A DNA stretch of 64,000 nucleotides from Alkalihalobacillus sp. YIM B00296 (GCF_020179385.1 NZ_JAIBLJ010000012.1:37663-101662); one strand, 5' to 3'. Numbered from the stretch's first letter, positions 34,562 to 43,840 are shown. Numbers and translations: made by a program. Notes: generated from the sequence alone by a model not told the origin.

Positions 34562-35452
34562 ATGCCATTTATTAATGGAAAGGAAATGTTAGAGCATGCT
34601 CTTCAAAACGGTTATGGAGTTGGCGCGTTCAGTGCACATAATGCCGAAACCATCCAAGCGATTTTGGAAGCTGCTGAAGAAGAACAATCACCAATCATGA
34701 TCCAGGTGGGGCAAAAAGTCATTCAAAGTATCGGTCTTGAGCCCATGATGGTTCTGATCGAAAGCTTTGGAAAGGATTACTCTATTCCTATTGCCATTCA
34801 CCTTGATCATAGCCGTCAATTCCAACAAACGATGCAAGCGATTCAATTGGGGTTTCAATCCGTGATGTTCGATGGTTCAGCACTTTCATTTGAGGAGAAT
34901 GTTTCAACAACCAAAAAGGTCGTGGAAATAGCAAGGTCCCTTGGAATTGGAAGTGAAGGGGAGATTGGAAAAATCGGTGGTACTGAAGACGATATAACAG
35001 TAGATGAAAAGGATGCTTTCATTACAACAACAGAGGAAGCAGCCGCATTTGTTGAAGCAACAGGAGTTGATTACCTGGCTGTTTCGATTGGAACTGCTCA
35101 TGGTATTTATAAGCAAACACCAAATCTGCGGTTTGAGAGACTTCAGAAAATTTCCGAAGCCGTAGAACGCCCTATCGTCCTTCATGGAGGGTCTGATGTT
35201 CCGGATGATCAGGTCAAAAAAGCAATCTCTTTGGGTGTTGCCAAAATTAATGTGGATACAGAACTTCGACAGGCATTTACAAGAGGAATTCAGGAAATTT
35301 TCGATGAAAATAGGGAAGACTTTGTACTCGCCAATTCGTTAGGCAATGGGAAACGACGGATGAAAGAAAAGGTTCAGGAAAAGATTCGAGTGTTCGGAAG
35401 CCAGGAAAAAGCGCAAGTGCTTTTATCGGCCAAAAAGATAATGACGTTATAA
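34562..35452 (+). CDS. Class II fructose-bisphosphate aldolase family, predicted sulfofructose-1-phosphate aldolase
   Basis: 296 residues. Zn-dependent aldolase of the GatY/KbaY group: GVGAFSAHNAETIQAILEAA, the AIHLDHSRQF segment with metal His and catalytic Asp, SVMFDGSALSFEEN, SEGEIGKIGGTEDD, SIGTAHGIYK, and IVLHGGSDVPDDQ, then INVDTELRQAF. ATG at 34562 has GAAAGGAG upstream, 13 bases after the regulator gene. Predicted to split 6-deoxy-6-sulfofructose-1-phosphate into DHAP and 3-sulfolactaldehyde. E. coli uses a class I enzyme (YihT) instead. Confidence 0.82.
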   Translation: MPFINGKEMLEHALQNGYGVGAFSAHNAETIQAILEAAEEEQSPIMIQVGQKVIQSIGLEPMMVLIESFGKDYSIPIAIHLDHSRQFQQTMQAIQLGFQSVMFDGSALSFEENVSTTKKVVEIARSLGIGSEGEIGKIGGTEDDITVDEKDAFITTTEEAAAFVEATGVDYLAVSIGTAHGIYKQTPNLRFERLQKISEAVERPIVLHGGSDVPDDQVKKAISLGVAKINVDTELRQAFTRGIQEIFDENREDFVLANSLGNGKRRMKEKVQEKIRVFGSQEKAQVLLSAKKIMTL

Positions 35453-35474
35453 TCTATAGGGAGGTATGTTTTGT

Positions 35475-36908
35475 ATGACCACAACAGTTTCTATTGAAAA
35501 TCTGGGTTTATTCATTGATGGGCAATGGCGCGTGAAACGAACAACTTCCGATGTGTTAAACAAATATACACAACAAGTAATTGCAAAAATTTCTGTTGCA
35601 GAAGAGCAAGATGTCCGGGATGCGGTGACAGCAGCAAAACAAGCCATTACGAAATCCTTTCATCCATATGAGCGGTATGCCGTATTAAAAAATGCAGCTG
35701 AAGGACTAAGAGAACGTCTCGAGGAGTTAGCAACAATCCTTGCTGAAGAAGTGGGAAAGCCGATTTCCGAGTCAAGAGGCGAGGTGGAACGTGCAGCCCT
35801 GACATTAGAAATTTCAGCAGAAGAGGCAAAGCGGATCCATGGAGAGGGTGTTCCTGTTGAATCCGCGCCTGGATCGGAAAATCGACAAGCCTTTACAAGA
35901 CGAGTACCGGTTGGCGTAGTGGCAGCGATCACCCCGTTCAACGTCCCATTGAATCTAGTTTGCCATAAGGTTGGCCCTGCGTTGGCTGCTGGGAACAGTG
36001 TTGTATTAAAACCAGCTGAAGTTACCCCTGTGTCTGCGATTGTGTTATCCGAAATATTTGAAAAAGCAGGCTTACCTGTCGGCCGATTAAATGTGGTGAC
36101 AGGAGCAGGTCCGAAGATCGGAAACTGGCTTCTTGGGAATGATGACGTTGATATGTTTACGTTTACAGGAAGCCCGAAAATTGGTCGACTGATTAAAGAA
36201 AAAGCGGGACTTCGGAAGGTAGCCTTAGAATTAGGAAATAACTCGGCGACCATCGTTCATAAGGATGCTGATATTGAACAATCTGCAACTCTGGTTGCTC
36301 AGAAAAGTTTCAACAATGCGGGACAGGTATGTATTTCTGTTCAGCGAGTATACGTTCATGAAGAAATTTATCAATCCTTCCTGAACAAAATGAAAGACGT
36401 AACAAATTCATTTGTAGTAGGGGACCCAAAAAATGAAGCTACGAATATTGGTCCGATGATTGCTGAAAAAGAGGCTGTGAGAGTAGAAAATTGGGTCAAC
36501 GAAGCTATTAAAGAAGGGGCAAATGTTGAAACAGGTGGAAAACGAAATGGTGTATTTTATGAACCTACTATTCTTTCAAATGTGAACGATGATATGAAGG
36601 TGTGTAGAGAAGAAGTATTTGGACCGGTCGTAGCCGTTTCGACTTATAATGATGTGGATGATGTGATTGCTCGGGTCAATGATTCAGAATATGGCCTCCA
36701 GGCCGGATTGTTTACGAATGACCTTGCATTCGCGATGAAAGCGGCAAATCAGATAGAGGTGGGTGGCCTTATCATCAATGATACTTCCGGTTATCGTGTG
36801 GATCATATGCCATATGGTGGCGTTAAGAAAAGCGGAAGTGGAAAAGAGGGGCCTAAATATGCCATCGAAGAAATGACAGAGGAACGGATTGTGGTCTTTA
36901 ATTTATAG
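35475..36908 (+). CDS. Aldehyde dehydrogenase, predicted sulfolactaldehyde dehydrogenase
   Basis: 477 residues of the NAD(P)-dependent aldehyde dehydrogenase superfamily: AAITPFNVPLNLVCHKVGPA, FTGSPKIGRLIKEKAG, KVALELGNNSATIVHKD with the general-base Glu, and NNAGQVCISVQRVYVHE with the catalytic Cys. ATG at 35475 is chosen because AGGGAGG lies ten bases upstream. In this operon it should oxidise 3-sulfolactaldehyde to sulfolactate. No YihU-like reductase is present, so dihydroxypropanesulfonate is not the expected product. Similar in subfamily to the enzyme at 58256. Confidence 0.82.
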   Translation: MTTTVSIENLGLFIDGQWRVKRTTSDVLNKYTQQVIAKISVAEEQDVRDAVTAAKQAITKSFHPYERYAVLKNAAEGLRERLEELATILAEEVGKPISESRGEVERAALTLEISAEEAKRIHGEGVPVESAPGSENRQAFTRRVPVGVVAAITPFNVPLNLVCHKVGPALAAGNSVVLKPAEVTPVSAIVLSEIFEKAGLPVGRLNVVTGAGPKIGNWLLGNDDVDMFTFTGSPKIGRLIKEKAGLRKVALELGNNSATIVHKDADIEQSATLVAQKSFNNAGQVCISVQRVYVHEEIYQSFLNKMKDVTNSFVVGDPKNEATNIGPMIAEKEAVRVENWVNEAIKEGANVETGGKRNGVFYEPTILSNVNDDMKVCREEVFGPVVAVSTYNDVDDVIARVNDSEYGLQAGLFTNDLAFAMKAANQIEVGGLIINDTSGYRVDHMPYGGVKKSGSGKEGPKYAIEEMTEERIVVFNL

Positions 36909-36931
36909 CGTTGTGATAAGGAGAATGAACC

Positions 36932-37834
36932 ATGTCCATAATAAGTATTTTGCTGCCTATATTTTTCGTGTTTGGGGTAGGGTATTTTGCGCAGCGATTA
37001 TTGAAACTGGATACAAATATCCTATCTAAACTTGCAATCTATGTAATGGTTCCTTTTCTGGTTTTCCGCACTTTCTATGAGCAGCCCATAAATACTTCTT
37101 ATGGATATTTAGCACTCTATCTGATTGGATTGTGCACAGTTATCATCGTAATGGTAAGTGTTCTATCAAAAATATATGGATATAGTGAACCGGAACGTAG
37201 TGGTTTGATTTTAGCTTCAGCATTCATGAATAACGGGAATTATGGTACTCCCCTCATTTTCTTTTTGTTTGGAGCAGCAGGAATGGAAACAGCTATCATT
37301 TTAATGGTGATCCAACAATTATTGATGAGTACGCTCGGAGTCTATTATGCCGCAAAAGGGAGTCCAGAGGGCGGCGGCGTATCAGCGGCTCTCAAATCTA
37401 TAAAAAGAATGCCGATGGTCTATGGAGCTATGATCGGTCTTGCTTTCCAATATCTTCGTATCCCACTGGAAAAAGGTATAATGGAGGGCGTCGATTTTAT
37501 CGCTGATGCAGCTATTCCTGTCATTATGATTACGCTAGGCATGCAGCTTGCGAATATAAGAGTCAAAGAAGTGGATTGGAAAAAACTTTCTACGGCATTA
37601 ATTTTAAAACTTATTGGTGCGCCTATTATTGCAGCACTGTTCGTGTGGCAGATGCCTCTGGATGAGATGACCAAGCAAATCATGATCATTATGGCAGCTA
37701 CACCTACTGCAGCAAATACAACCATGATTGCAATCCAGTTTCAGACTGAACCGCAAAATGTTTCAACTGCAACATTAGTAACAACAGTCGTAAGTCTGAT
37801 TACAATACCACTTGTTATCCAATTGACAATGTAA
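36932..37834 (+). CDS. AEC-family transporter, candidate sulfolactate exporter
   Basis: 300 residues and about ten transmembrane helices in the auxin efflux carrier (AEC) layout: SIISILLPIFFVFGVGYFAQ, LASAFMNNGNYGTPLIFFLF, AIPVIMITLGMQLANIRV and MAATPTAANTTMIAIQF, the paired Asn/Pro motifs of the family. Last gene of the operon, 24 bases after the dehydrogenase, with AAGGAGAATG upstream. Family members move organic anions such as malate. Export of sulfolactate is inferred only from position; known sulfoglycolysis exporters are often TauE-like. Confidence 0.85.
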   Translation: MSIISILLPIFFVFGVGYFAQRLLKLDTNILSKLAIYVMVPFLVFRTFYEQPINTSYGYLALYLIGLCTVIIVMVSVLSKIYGYSEPERSGLILASAFMNNGNYGTPLIFFLFGAAGMETAIILMVIQQLLMSTLGVYYAAKGSPEGGGVSAALKSIKRMPMVYGAMIGLAFQYLRIPLEKGIMEGVDFIADAAIPVIMITLGMQLANIRVKEVDWKKLSTALILKLIGAPIIAALFVWQMPLDEMTKQIMIIMAATPTAANTTMIAIQFQTEPQNVSTATLVTTVVSLITIPLVIQLTM

Positions 37835-37948
37835 ACGTATCACTAACATTCAATAGAACAATGGTAACTTTATGGAAAATAGTAGTTGATTACTGACATT
37901 GTTATGTTTCAACAGAAAAAAATTAAACCTTGCAGAGGAGATATGTTG

Positions 37949-38125
37949 ATGCGACTTCCTATAGTAGTTCCTACACTATTAGTTATTTTGAGTTTATTTT
38001 TCACCTCTGCGGGAGTGGGGTTAAGAAGTATATACAGATATGCGCCAATCTATGGAATTGTACTGGGAATAATCTTACTCTTGTTCGCAGGGAAAGCTGC
38101 TGATTGGATGAGTGGTAATAAATAA
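37949..38125 (+). CDS. Small two-helix membrane protein
   Basis: 58 residues from ATG at 37949, with AGAGGAG eight bases upstream: LPIVVPTLLVILSLFFTSAG and YAPIYGIVLGIILLLFAGKA are two hydrophobic helices, ending DWMSGNK. No family recognised. It lies 114 bases after the AEC transporter and may be separate from that operon. Confidence 0.55.
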   Translation: MRLPIVVPTLLVILSLFFTSAGVGLRSIYRYAPIYGIVLGIILLLFAGKAADWMSGNK

Positions 38126-38215
38126 TATAAAGGAAAATTTGACTCGATGAAGAAATCCCTAAACTAAAAGTATTGAAGTTGAATTTTTATGGCGGTGTGT
38201 GGAGCAGGTGGAACG

Positions 38216-38884
38216 ATGAACGAAAGGCAGAAGGAAATCCTCCGAGTTTTACTGGGGAAATCCGATCAAACATGGTTGTTGAAAATGTTTGCTGAAAGGT
38301 TAGCGTGTTCGGAAAAGACGATCCGTAGTGATTTGAACAACATCCAACGTTATTTGGATGAGCATTCGACTGCTGTCCTGGTCCGGAAACCGGGTCGTGG
38401 TGTTTATTTGGAAGTCGATGAGGACGAAAAGGCGAGATTGTTCAAAAGCCTACAAGGAGATCGTTATGTCTCAAAAGCGGAAGACGATGAGGAAAGGGTC
38501 ATCCAGATTGCTTATCAGTTGTTGATGGACCCGAATACAGTCACCGTCAACACCTATCAGACAAATATTTCGTCAGCAGAACGATATCAGAACATTCAAC
38601 CTTTGATGACCGATCAGGGATACAAGGCAACCTACCCTTCGGGAACAGAACTTCCCAGTTCTGATCAATCTGTAAAGTCATCCATTGCCGGGTTAAAATC
38701 TTTTGAATATCAAGATTCTCAAACAGAAGCTGAATTCTTCAATGAATTTAAGCTCAGTACAGAATTTAATGATGTCACAAACACGGAAACAGTAATTGTA
38801 AAAACCTCTTTAATTTATGTGAAAAAGCAAGGTTGGAAGATTAATGATGTTGAGTTTATCGGGCAATTAACAGGACGAGAATAA
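38216..38884 (+). pseudogene. Chimera: N-terminal half of an MtlR/BglG-type regulator fused to the tail of an exported protein
   Basis: 222 residues from ATG at 38216 (AGGTGG upstream). Residues 1-108 are the paired helix-turn-helix part of a PRD/PTS-type regulator: MNERQKEILRVLLGKSDQ, AERLACSEKTIRSDLNNI, LVRKPGRGVYLEVDEDEK and VIQIAYQLLMDPNTVT. Then the sequence changes to a different kind of protein: TYQTNISSAERYQNI, SGTELPSSDQSVKSSIAGLK, and KTSLIYVKKQGWKINDVEF, which looks like the C-terminal domain of a secreted or lipoprotein. PRD and PTS domains are missing. A second copy of the regulator's 5' end lies at 50392-50500. Probably a deletion fusion, perhaps still translated. Confidence 0.6.
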
Positions 38885-39683
38885 TTACATTTTAAGTAAT
38901 AAAGACGATAAAAGGCAAACGAAAAAAGTAACCATATAAGGGTATCGGTTACTGGGAAAATGTTTTTGTGTTTACGTTCTTACGAAATTCTGTTCCTTAT
39001 TATTAATTACTTCTTCTACGAATTTTACCTCTATCTCTTGTTCAAAAAGCCAATTCGAGAGATTAACCCAATAATGGCCAGTCGGTTGGACATAAAGAAA
39101 TTAAGAGTCGGGCCACCTAACAACGATTGTACCAAGTTGGTGTGGAGGATATGGTGGTCATTTTCGGTTTCCAAGCTGGGAAAGCTAGATTTGTACTGAG
39201 TTAGTATTTAAGAACTGTCATTTACCTTTAGTTAGGTAAATGACAGTTCTTAGTATCATAAGAAAAACTACTTGAAAAAAATTGAGAGCCCTTTTGTTTA
39301 AAGTAGCTATGCTAGAGAAATCAAAAGCTTATAGAGGGAGGATTCTGGAATAAGATGAATTCCACTATAGGTGGCATTGCATTTTAAGTCTGCTTTGATT
39401 TCTACTGGCATATCCGAAAATGTTTGAATCCCAATCTTTTAGCCAGAGTGATCACTTTAAAAGTGAGCCATTATGAACTGTATAACTCCCAGTTTATTCC
39501 GACCAAAGCGATCTGCGGATATAATTTTGTGATGACACGTATTAAATAAAAAATCTAATAAATAAAACAGCCGTTACATTGTAGTGGTCTGACCAGTCTA
39601 AAACTTATTTTATGAGAGTTTTATCATCTCAAAAATCATGGTATTTCCATACCAACTTTTAGTTCAAAGGGATGTTAACTCAT
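38885..39683. other. Intergenic region with a large perfect inverted repeat
   Basis: TAAGAACTGTCATTTACCT (39209-39227) and AGGTAAATGACAGTTCTTA (39234-39252) form a 19-bp perfect stem with a 6-nt loop, either a terminator or an element end. The rest (39253-39660) shows no gene. A 79-codon frame at 38960-39199 is rejected. Confidence 0.5.
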
Positions 39684-41150
39684 ATGTTATCTTTAAATAA
39701 AAAACTTTTTGAAAGTTCGGTGATTTTTATGGAGGAACAACTTCAGTTTTTAGAGATTGAACTGAATGCCATACTACAAGCATCAAAAGATAACATTGTG
39801 ATTACGGATGGAAAAGGGAATGTGTTAAGGGCTAGTCCTAACTGCATCAGCATTTATGGAAAGGGTTCTTCTTATTTAATTGGTAAATCAGTATATGAAC
39901 TCGAAGCTGAAAATATATTTTTACCATCTGTAACCAAAAAAGTTTTAACGGAGCGTAAGGAAGTACAGGTAATGCAGCACACCCCAACTGGACGTACTGT
40001 CATGGCAACTGGGTTCCCAGTATGTAATGACTTAGACGAGATTATTCGAGTTATTAGTTTTTCATATGATCTAACAGAAATCCAATGCTTAAAGGAAGAT
40101 TACGAGGAATTAAGAACAAGGATGGAGCGATATCAATCTGAAATCCAAGAACTCCGGGAAAGGGGCCAAAGCAAAGAGGATATAGTCATTCAAAGCAAGT
40201 CTATTCAGCGAATATGGCAGCTTTTACAACGGGTTGCAAAATCAGACGCCTCCGTTGTCTTTCTTGGGGAATCTGGTGTCGGCAAAAACGTGTTTGCCCG
40301 TGCTCTCCATAAAGGAAGTCACAGAAAAACTGAAACCTTTATTGAGGTAAACTGTGGTGCTATTCCCGAATCTTTGTTTGAATCCGAAATGTTTGGATAC
40401 GAAGCAGGTTCATTTACGGGAGCTAATAAAAAGGGAAAACCAGGTCTTATTGAAATTGCAGACAAAGGAACTCTGTTCCTTGATGAAATTGGTGAACTTC
40501 CACTCTCTGTTCAGGCTAAGTTGTTAAAAGCGATTCAGGAGAAAAAGGTTACTCGAGTTGGGGGAGTTTATTCAAAAAGCATTAACTTTCGACTAATAGC
40601 CTCGACCAACCAAGATTTAGAGGAAATGGTGAAGCAAGGGAAATTTCGCCAGGACCTTTTTTATAGGCTGAACGTGATTTCCATCACGATTCCACCACTA
40701 AGAGAACGGAAAGAAGATATAGTTATGCTGGTACATTACTATTTAAAAAAATTCAATGAAAAATATGAAACTAGCAAGTATTTTCATTCGACAACAATAG
40801 AAGAATTGGTTGATTATGAATGGCCGGGAAATGTACGTGAGCTACAAAATATAATTGAGAGGCTTGTGATTACAACCGAGACAAGAACCATTTATCCGGA
40901 CTCTCTACCCTTTCACATACAACGGGAACATCAACAAAACATGGACAACTGGTATGTTGAGGAGTTGGAGGAGAGGGGTACGTCATTACAGGAAGCTCTG
41001 GAGGAAGTTGAAATCCGTTGGCTGAAACGGGCTGTGAGACAGTATAAGACGACATACGAAATGGCAGAATATTTAGGCTTGAATCAATCGAATGTGGTTA
41101 GAAAACTAAAAAAGTATGGTATTAATGCAAAATCGCATCGTAATGCATAA
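39684..41150 (+). CDS. Sigma-54-dependent activator, PAS-AAA-HTH (cluster 1)
   Basis: 488 residues. A PAS domain (about 25-130: AILQASKDNIVITDGKGNVL, GKSVYELEAENIF) precedes a coiled linker and a sigma-54 AAA+ domain: Walker A GESGVGKN, loop 1 GSFTGA (GAFTGA in most), Walker B GTLFLDEIGELPL, sensor RLIASTNQDL and the R-finger region FRQDLFYRLNV. The C-terminal helix-turn-helix is MAEYLGLNQSNVVRKLKKYG. ATG at 39684 is ten bases after AAAGGGATG. It should activate the -24/-12 promoter at 41231 just downstream; ligand unknown. Paralogue at 52497. Confidence 0.9.
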   Translation: MLSLNKKLFESSVIFMEEQLQFLEIELNAILQASKDNIVITDGKGNVLRASPNCISIYGKGSSYLIGKSVYELEAENIFLPSVTKKVLTERKEVQVMQHTPTGRTVMATGFPVCNDLDEIIRVISFSYDLTEIQCLKEDYEELRTRMERYQSEIQELRERGQSKEDIVIQSKSIQRIWQLLQRVAKSDASVVFLGESGVGKNVFARALHKGSHRKTETFIEVNCGAIPESLFESEMFGYEAGSFTGANKKGKPGLIEIADKGTLFLDEIGELPLSVQAKLLKAIQEKKVTRVGGVYSKSINFRLIASTNQDLEEMVKQGKFRQDLFYRLNVISITIPPLRERKEDIVMLVHYYLKKFNEKYETSKYFHSTTIEELVDYEWPGNVRELQNIIERLVITTETRTIYPDSLPFHIQREHQQNMDNWYVEELEERGTSLQEALEEVEIRWLKRAVRQYKTTYEMAEYLGLNQSNVVRKLKKYGINAKSHRNA

Positions 41151-41190
41151 TCGCATCTATTGATGATTTAATTAATGCGATTATGCATTA
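41123..41190 (+). promoter_or_regulatory. Probable enhancer sites for the cluster 1 activator
   Basis: Three copies of a TGC-N6-GCA motif: TAATGCAAAATCGCATC (41123-41139), TAATGCATAATCGCATC (41141-41157) and the inverted AATGCGATTATGCATTA (41174-41190). The last two form a near-perfect inverted repeat. They end about 40 bases upstream of the -24 element, partly inside the activator's 3' end. Position and symmetry fit an upstream activating sequence. Confidence 0.65.
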
Positions 41191-41230
41191 AAGAGCCGTC
41201 ATTAGTTCCTGTGATTTCAGTATTTTTTGT

Positions 41231-41246
41231 TGGCATAGTACTTGCA
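41231..41246 (+). promoter_or_regulatory. Sigma-54 (-24/-12) promoter of cluster 1
   Basis: TGGCAT-AGTAC-TTGCA: GG at 41232-41233 and GC at 41244-41245 with the required ten-base spacing. It lies 47 bases before the ureohydrolase start. Confidence 0.85.
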
Positions 41247-41292
41247 TCAATATATAAACAGAAGAGATTTTTCAAATACAAGGAGGGATAAT

Positions 41293-42270
41293 ATGTATCA
41301 GCCGAAAGATTCAACAAAATCACCACGTTTTTGCGGTGTACGTACTTTTATGAGATTAGAACAAGTCAAGACGACAGACAAAATAGATTTTGTTGTATTG
41401 GGCGTTCCTTTTGATACTGCCGCATCAAATCGTACTGGTCAACGTTATGGTCCACAACATATTCGCAATTTTTCAGTTCTACTTCGCCCTTATAACCCTG
41501 ATATGGATATTAATATCTTTGATTACTGTTCCGGTGTGGACTACGGGGATGTTGATGTAGTTCCTGGGAACATCCATCGTACCTACGATAATATGGTTTC
41601 TGAACTTTCCCCTATTCTTGATAAAGAAATCACGCCTATCATTATGGGGGGAGACCATTCCATATCACTAGGTAATCTTCGTACTTTTTACAAAAAATAT
41701 GGTCCGGTTGCACTCGTTCATTTCGATTCTCATGGTGATACCTGGGATAATTACTATGGTGAAAAATATATGCACGGTACACCGTTTCGCCGTGCAGTTG
41801 AGGAAGGGCTTCTCGATGTAGAACATTCCATTCAGGTCGGTATAAGAGGTCCTCTTTATAGCCCAGATGACATTGAAGATGCTCGGAAATTAGGTTTTGA
41901 AGTAATTACCATGAAAGAGGTTCGGGAAATCGATTTTACAGAAGTCATGCGACGTATCCGCCGCCGTGTGGGGGATCGACCTGTTTTTGTTTCCTATGAC
42001 GTTGACTTTGTTGATCCAGCTTATGCTCCAGGTACGGGTACACCCGAAGTCGGTGGACCAACAAGCTTTGAAGCATTGGAATACGTAAGAGGTTTGGATG
42101 GACTCGATGTAGTTGGGTTTGATTTAGTCGAAGTGCTTCCAACTTATGATAGCGGTGAAATTACTGCCGTATTAGCTTCGTCTTTAATCTACGAAATGAT
42201 TACCTTGATAGCTTTGAAGAAAAAACGACTACAATCAATGAAAAAGACAGTATCAAGTTTCTCGGATTGA
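41293..42270 (+). CDS. Ureohydrolase, agmatinase/guanidinobutyrase family, copy 1
   Basis: 325 residues. Binuclear-metal hydrolase that releases urea from a guanidino compound. Metal motifs: IIMGGDHSISLG, HFDSHGDTWDNYY (the usual DAHxDxxD with Ser for Ala) and SYDVDFVDPAYAPGTGTPE. The loop YGEKYMHGTPFRRAVEEGLL is closer to guanidinobutyrase/guanidinopropionase than to SpeB. That points to an omega-guanidino acid rather than agmatine, but it is not proof. ATG at 41293 has AAGGAGGG upstream. First gene after the sigma-54 promoter; very similar to the copy at 59721. Confidence 0.85.
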   Translation: MYQPKDSTKSPRFCGVRTFMRLEQVKTTDKIDFVVLGVPFDTAASNRTGQRYGPQHIRNFSVLLRPYNPDMDINIFDYCSGVDYGDVDVVPGNIHRTYDNMVSELSPILDKEITPIIMGGDHSISLGNLRTFYKKYGPVALVHFDSHGDTWDNYYGEKYMHGTPFRRAVEEGLLDVEHSIQVGIRGPLYSPDDIEDARKLGFEVITMKEVREIDFTEVMRRIRRRVGDRPVFVSYDVDFVDPAYAPGTGTPEVGGPTSFEALEYVRGLDGLDVVGFDLVEVLPTYDSGEITAVLASSLIYEMITLIALKKKRLQSMKKTVSSFSD

Positions 42271-42298
42271 TACAATCAGGGATCGAAGGAGTGAAAGT

Positions 42299-43753
42299 AT
42301 GAATCCACCAAAACACCTTTATATCGGCGGAAAATGGTATTCAGGAGAAGGTTCAGAAAGACAAATGATCAACCCTGCCAATGGATGCGTATTCACTGAA
42401 GTGAGAGAAGCATCTAAAAATCAAACGGGGGATGCTGTACGAGCTGCACGGTATGCCTATAACGAAACAACATGGCGAACAGATATAAAAAAAAGAGTCA
42501 ATTTACTCAATAAACTAGCCGATTTACTTGAAGAACAGACTGAACAATTTGCTATTGCAGAAACGACCAATACAGGCAAACCAATTCGTGAATCACGCCT
42601 TGATATCAGTGACTCGGTTTCATGCCTACGCTATTATGCAGATTTGGTATCTAACCGAAAAGCGTGGATAAAGAAAATGCCAGATGGGACAAAAAGTAGA
42701 GTGATCGAAGAACCTATCGGGGTTTGCGCTTTAATCGTCCCTTGGAACTTCCCGCTTTTATTAGGGATGTGGAAAATAGCTCCAGCACTTGCGGCAGGAA
42801 ACACTGTTGTCTTTAAGCCATCCGAACTAACTGCAATAACAGCCATTAAATTTGCGGAGTTGGTTGATCAATGCGATATCCCTCCAGGTGTCTTTAACCT
42901 TGTCCTTGGTGGGGGCACACCGGTTGGACAAGCCTTAGTTAAACATCCGGATGTAGACAAAGTTTCATTCACGGGAGGTTCAGATACTGGTAGAAAGATA
43001 AACGAACAATGTGCGAGTTCGTTTAAACGTGTTTCTCTTGAATTAGGTGGCAAATCACCAATCATTGTTCTGGAAGATGCAGATATCAAGGCTGCTGTTG
43101 AATGGGGAATATTTGGTTCATTTTTTAACCAGGGGGAAGTTTGTGTAGCATCTTCACGACTTCTTATACATAAATCCATCTATCAATCTTTTGTCGAATA
43201 CTTTCTTGAAAAATTACAAGGGATCAACGTTGGTAATCCCTTGGATGAAGGAACCGAAATAGGACCTGTAATCAGTGCAGGACATCGTGAGAAAATTGAA
43301 AACTACATTGAAATCGGGAAAAGTGAAGGGGCTAGACTACTTTATGGTGGCCAACGTGTTGGAGAGAAGGGCTACTTCCTGTCCCCTGCAGTTTTTACGG
43401 AAGTTAAGCAATCAATGAGGGTTGTCCAAGAGGAAATATTTGGACCTGTGGTAACCATACAAACTTTCCGTGACGATAATGAAGCGATAGAGCTTGCCAA
43501 TGGTACCCTCTACGGGCTTGCAGCAGGTGTCCTAAGTAATGATTTTGAACGTGCTGAACGACTTGCGTCTTGCCTAAAAGCCGGAACAATTTGGATTAAC
43601 AGCTACCATACACCATATGTGGAAGCTCCATGGGGAGGATTTAAACAAAGTGGAATTGGACGGGAACTTGGTCCTCAAGGACTTTCGGGATATACAGAGG
43701 TAAAGCATATCAATTTAAACAATGAGCTTAAACCAGTTGGTTGGTATAAGTGA
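42299..43753 (+). CDS. Aldehyde dehydrogenase (betaine/amino-aldehyde type)
   Basis: 484 residues. NAD-dependent ALDH like betaine aldehyde and gamma-(guanidino/amino)butyraldehyde dehydrogenases: VPWNFPLLLGMWKIAPALAA, FTGGSDTGRKINEQCASS, VSLELGGKSPIIVLEDAD with catalytic Glu, FFNQGEVCVASSRLLIH with catalytic Cys, EEIFGPVVTI and APWGGFKQSGIGRELG. ATG at 42299 with GAAGGAG upstream, 28 bases after the ureohydrolase. Could act on guanidinobutyraldehyde before the ureohydrolase, or on the product semialdehyde. Confidence 0.85.
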   Translation: MNPPKHLYIGGKWYSGEGSERQMINPANGCVFTEVREASKNQTGDAVRAARYAYNETTWRTDIKKRVNLLNKLADLLEEQTEQFAIAETTNTGKPIRESRLDISDSVSCLRYYADLVSNRKAWIKKMPDGTKSRVIEEPIGVCALIVPWNFPLLLGMWKIAPALAAGNTVVFKPSELTAITAIKFAELVDQCDIPPGVFNLVLGGGTPVGQALVKHPDVDKVSFTGGSDTGRKINEQCASSFKRVSLELGGKSPIIVLEDADIKAAVEWGIFGSFFNQGEVCVASSRLLIHKSIYQSFVEYFLEKLQGINVGNPLDEGTEIGPVISAGHREKIENYIEIGKSEGARLLYGGQRVGEKGYFLSPAVFTEVKQSMRVVQEEIFGPVVTIQTFRDDNEAIELANGTLYGLAAGVLSNDFERAERLASCLKAGTIWINSYHTPYVEAPWGGFKQSGIGRELGPQGLSGYTEVKHINLNNELKPVGWYK

Positions 43754-43840
43754 AGTGTTTTGCAGTGAACTAAGGTGAAAGCCATCACTGCATCTATAGA
43801 ATTCAGATTATTCTATATTATCCAAAAAGGGGTTGTTTTA

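Noticed and set aside
38960..39199. 79-codon frame after the chimeric regulator
   Set aside because: No ribosome binding site and composition (FLIINYFFYEFYLYLLF) typical of AT-rich noise; no family.
41150..41293. Guanidine riboswitch before the ureohydrolase genes
   Set aside because: No ykkC-type consensus was seen; the interval is explained by enhancer sites and a sigma-54 promoter, and the same holds for 52.5-53.9 kb.
41293..42270. Naming the ureohydrolases speB
   Set aside because: The substrate loop GEKxxHGTPFRRAVEEG resembles guanidinobutyrase/guanidinopropionase more than agmatinase, and no other spermidine gene is nearby.
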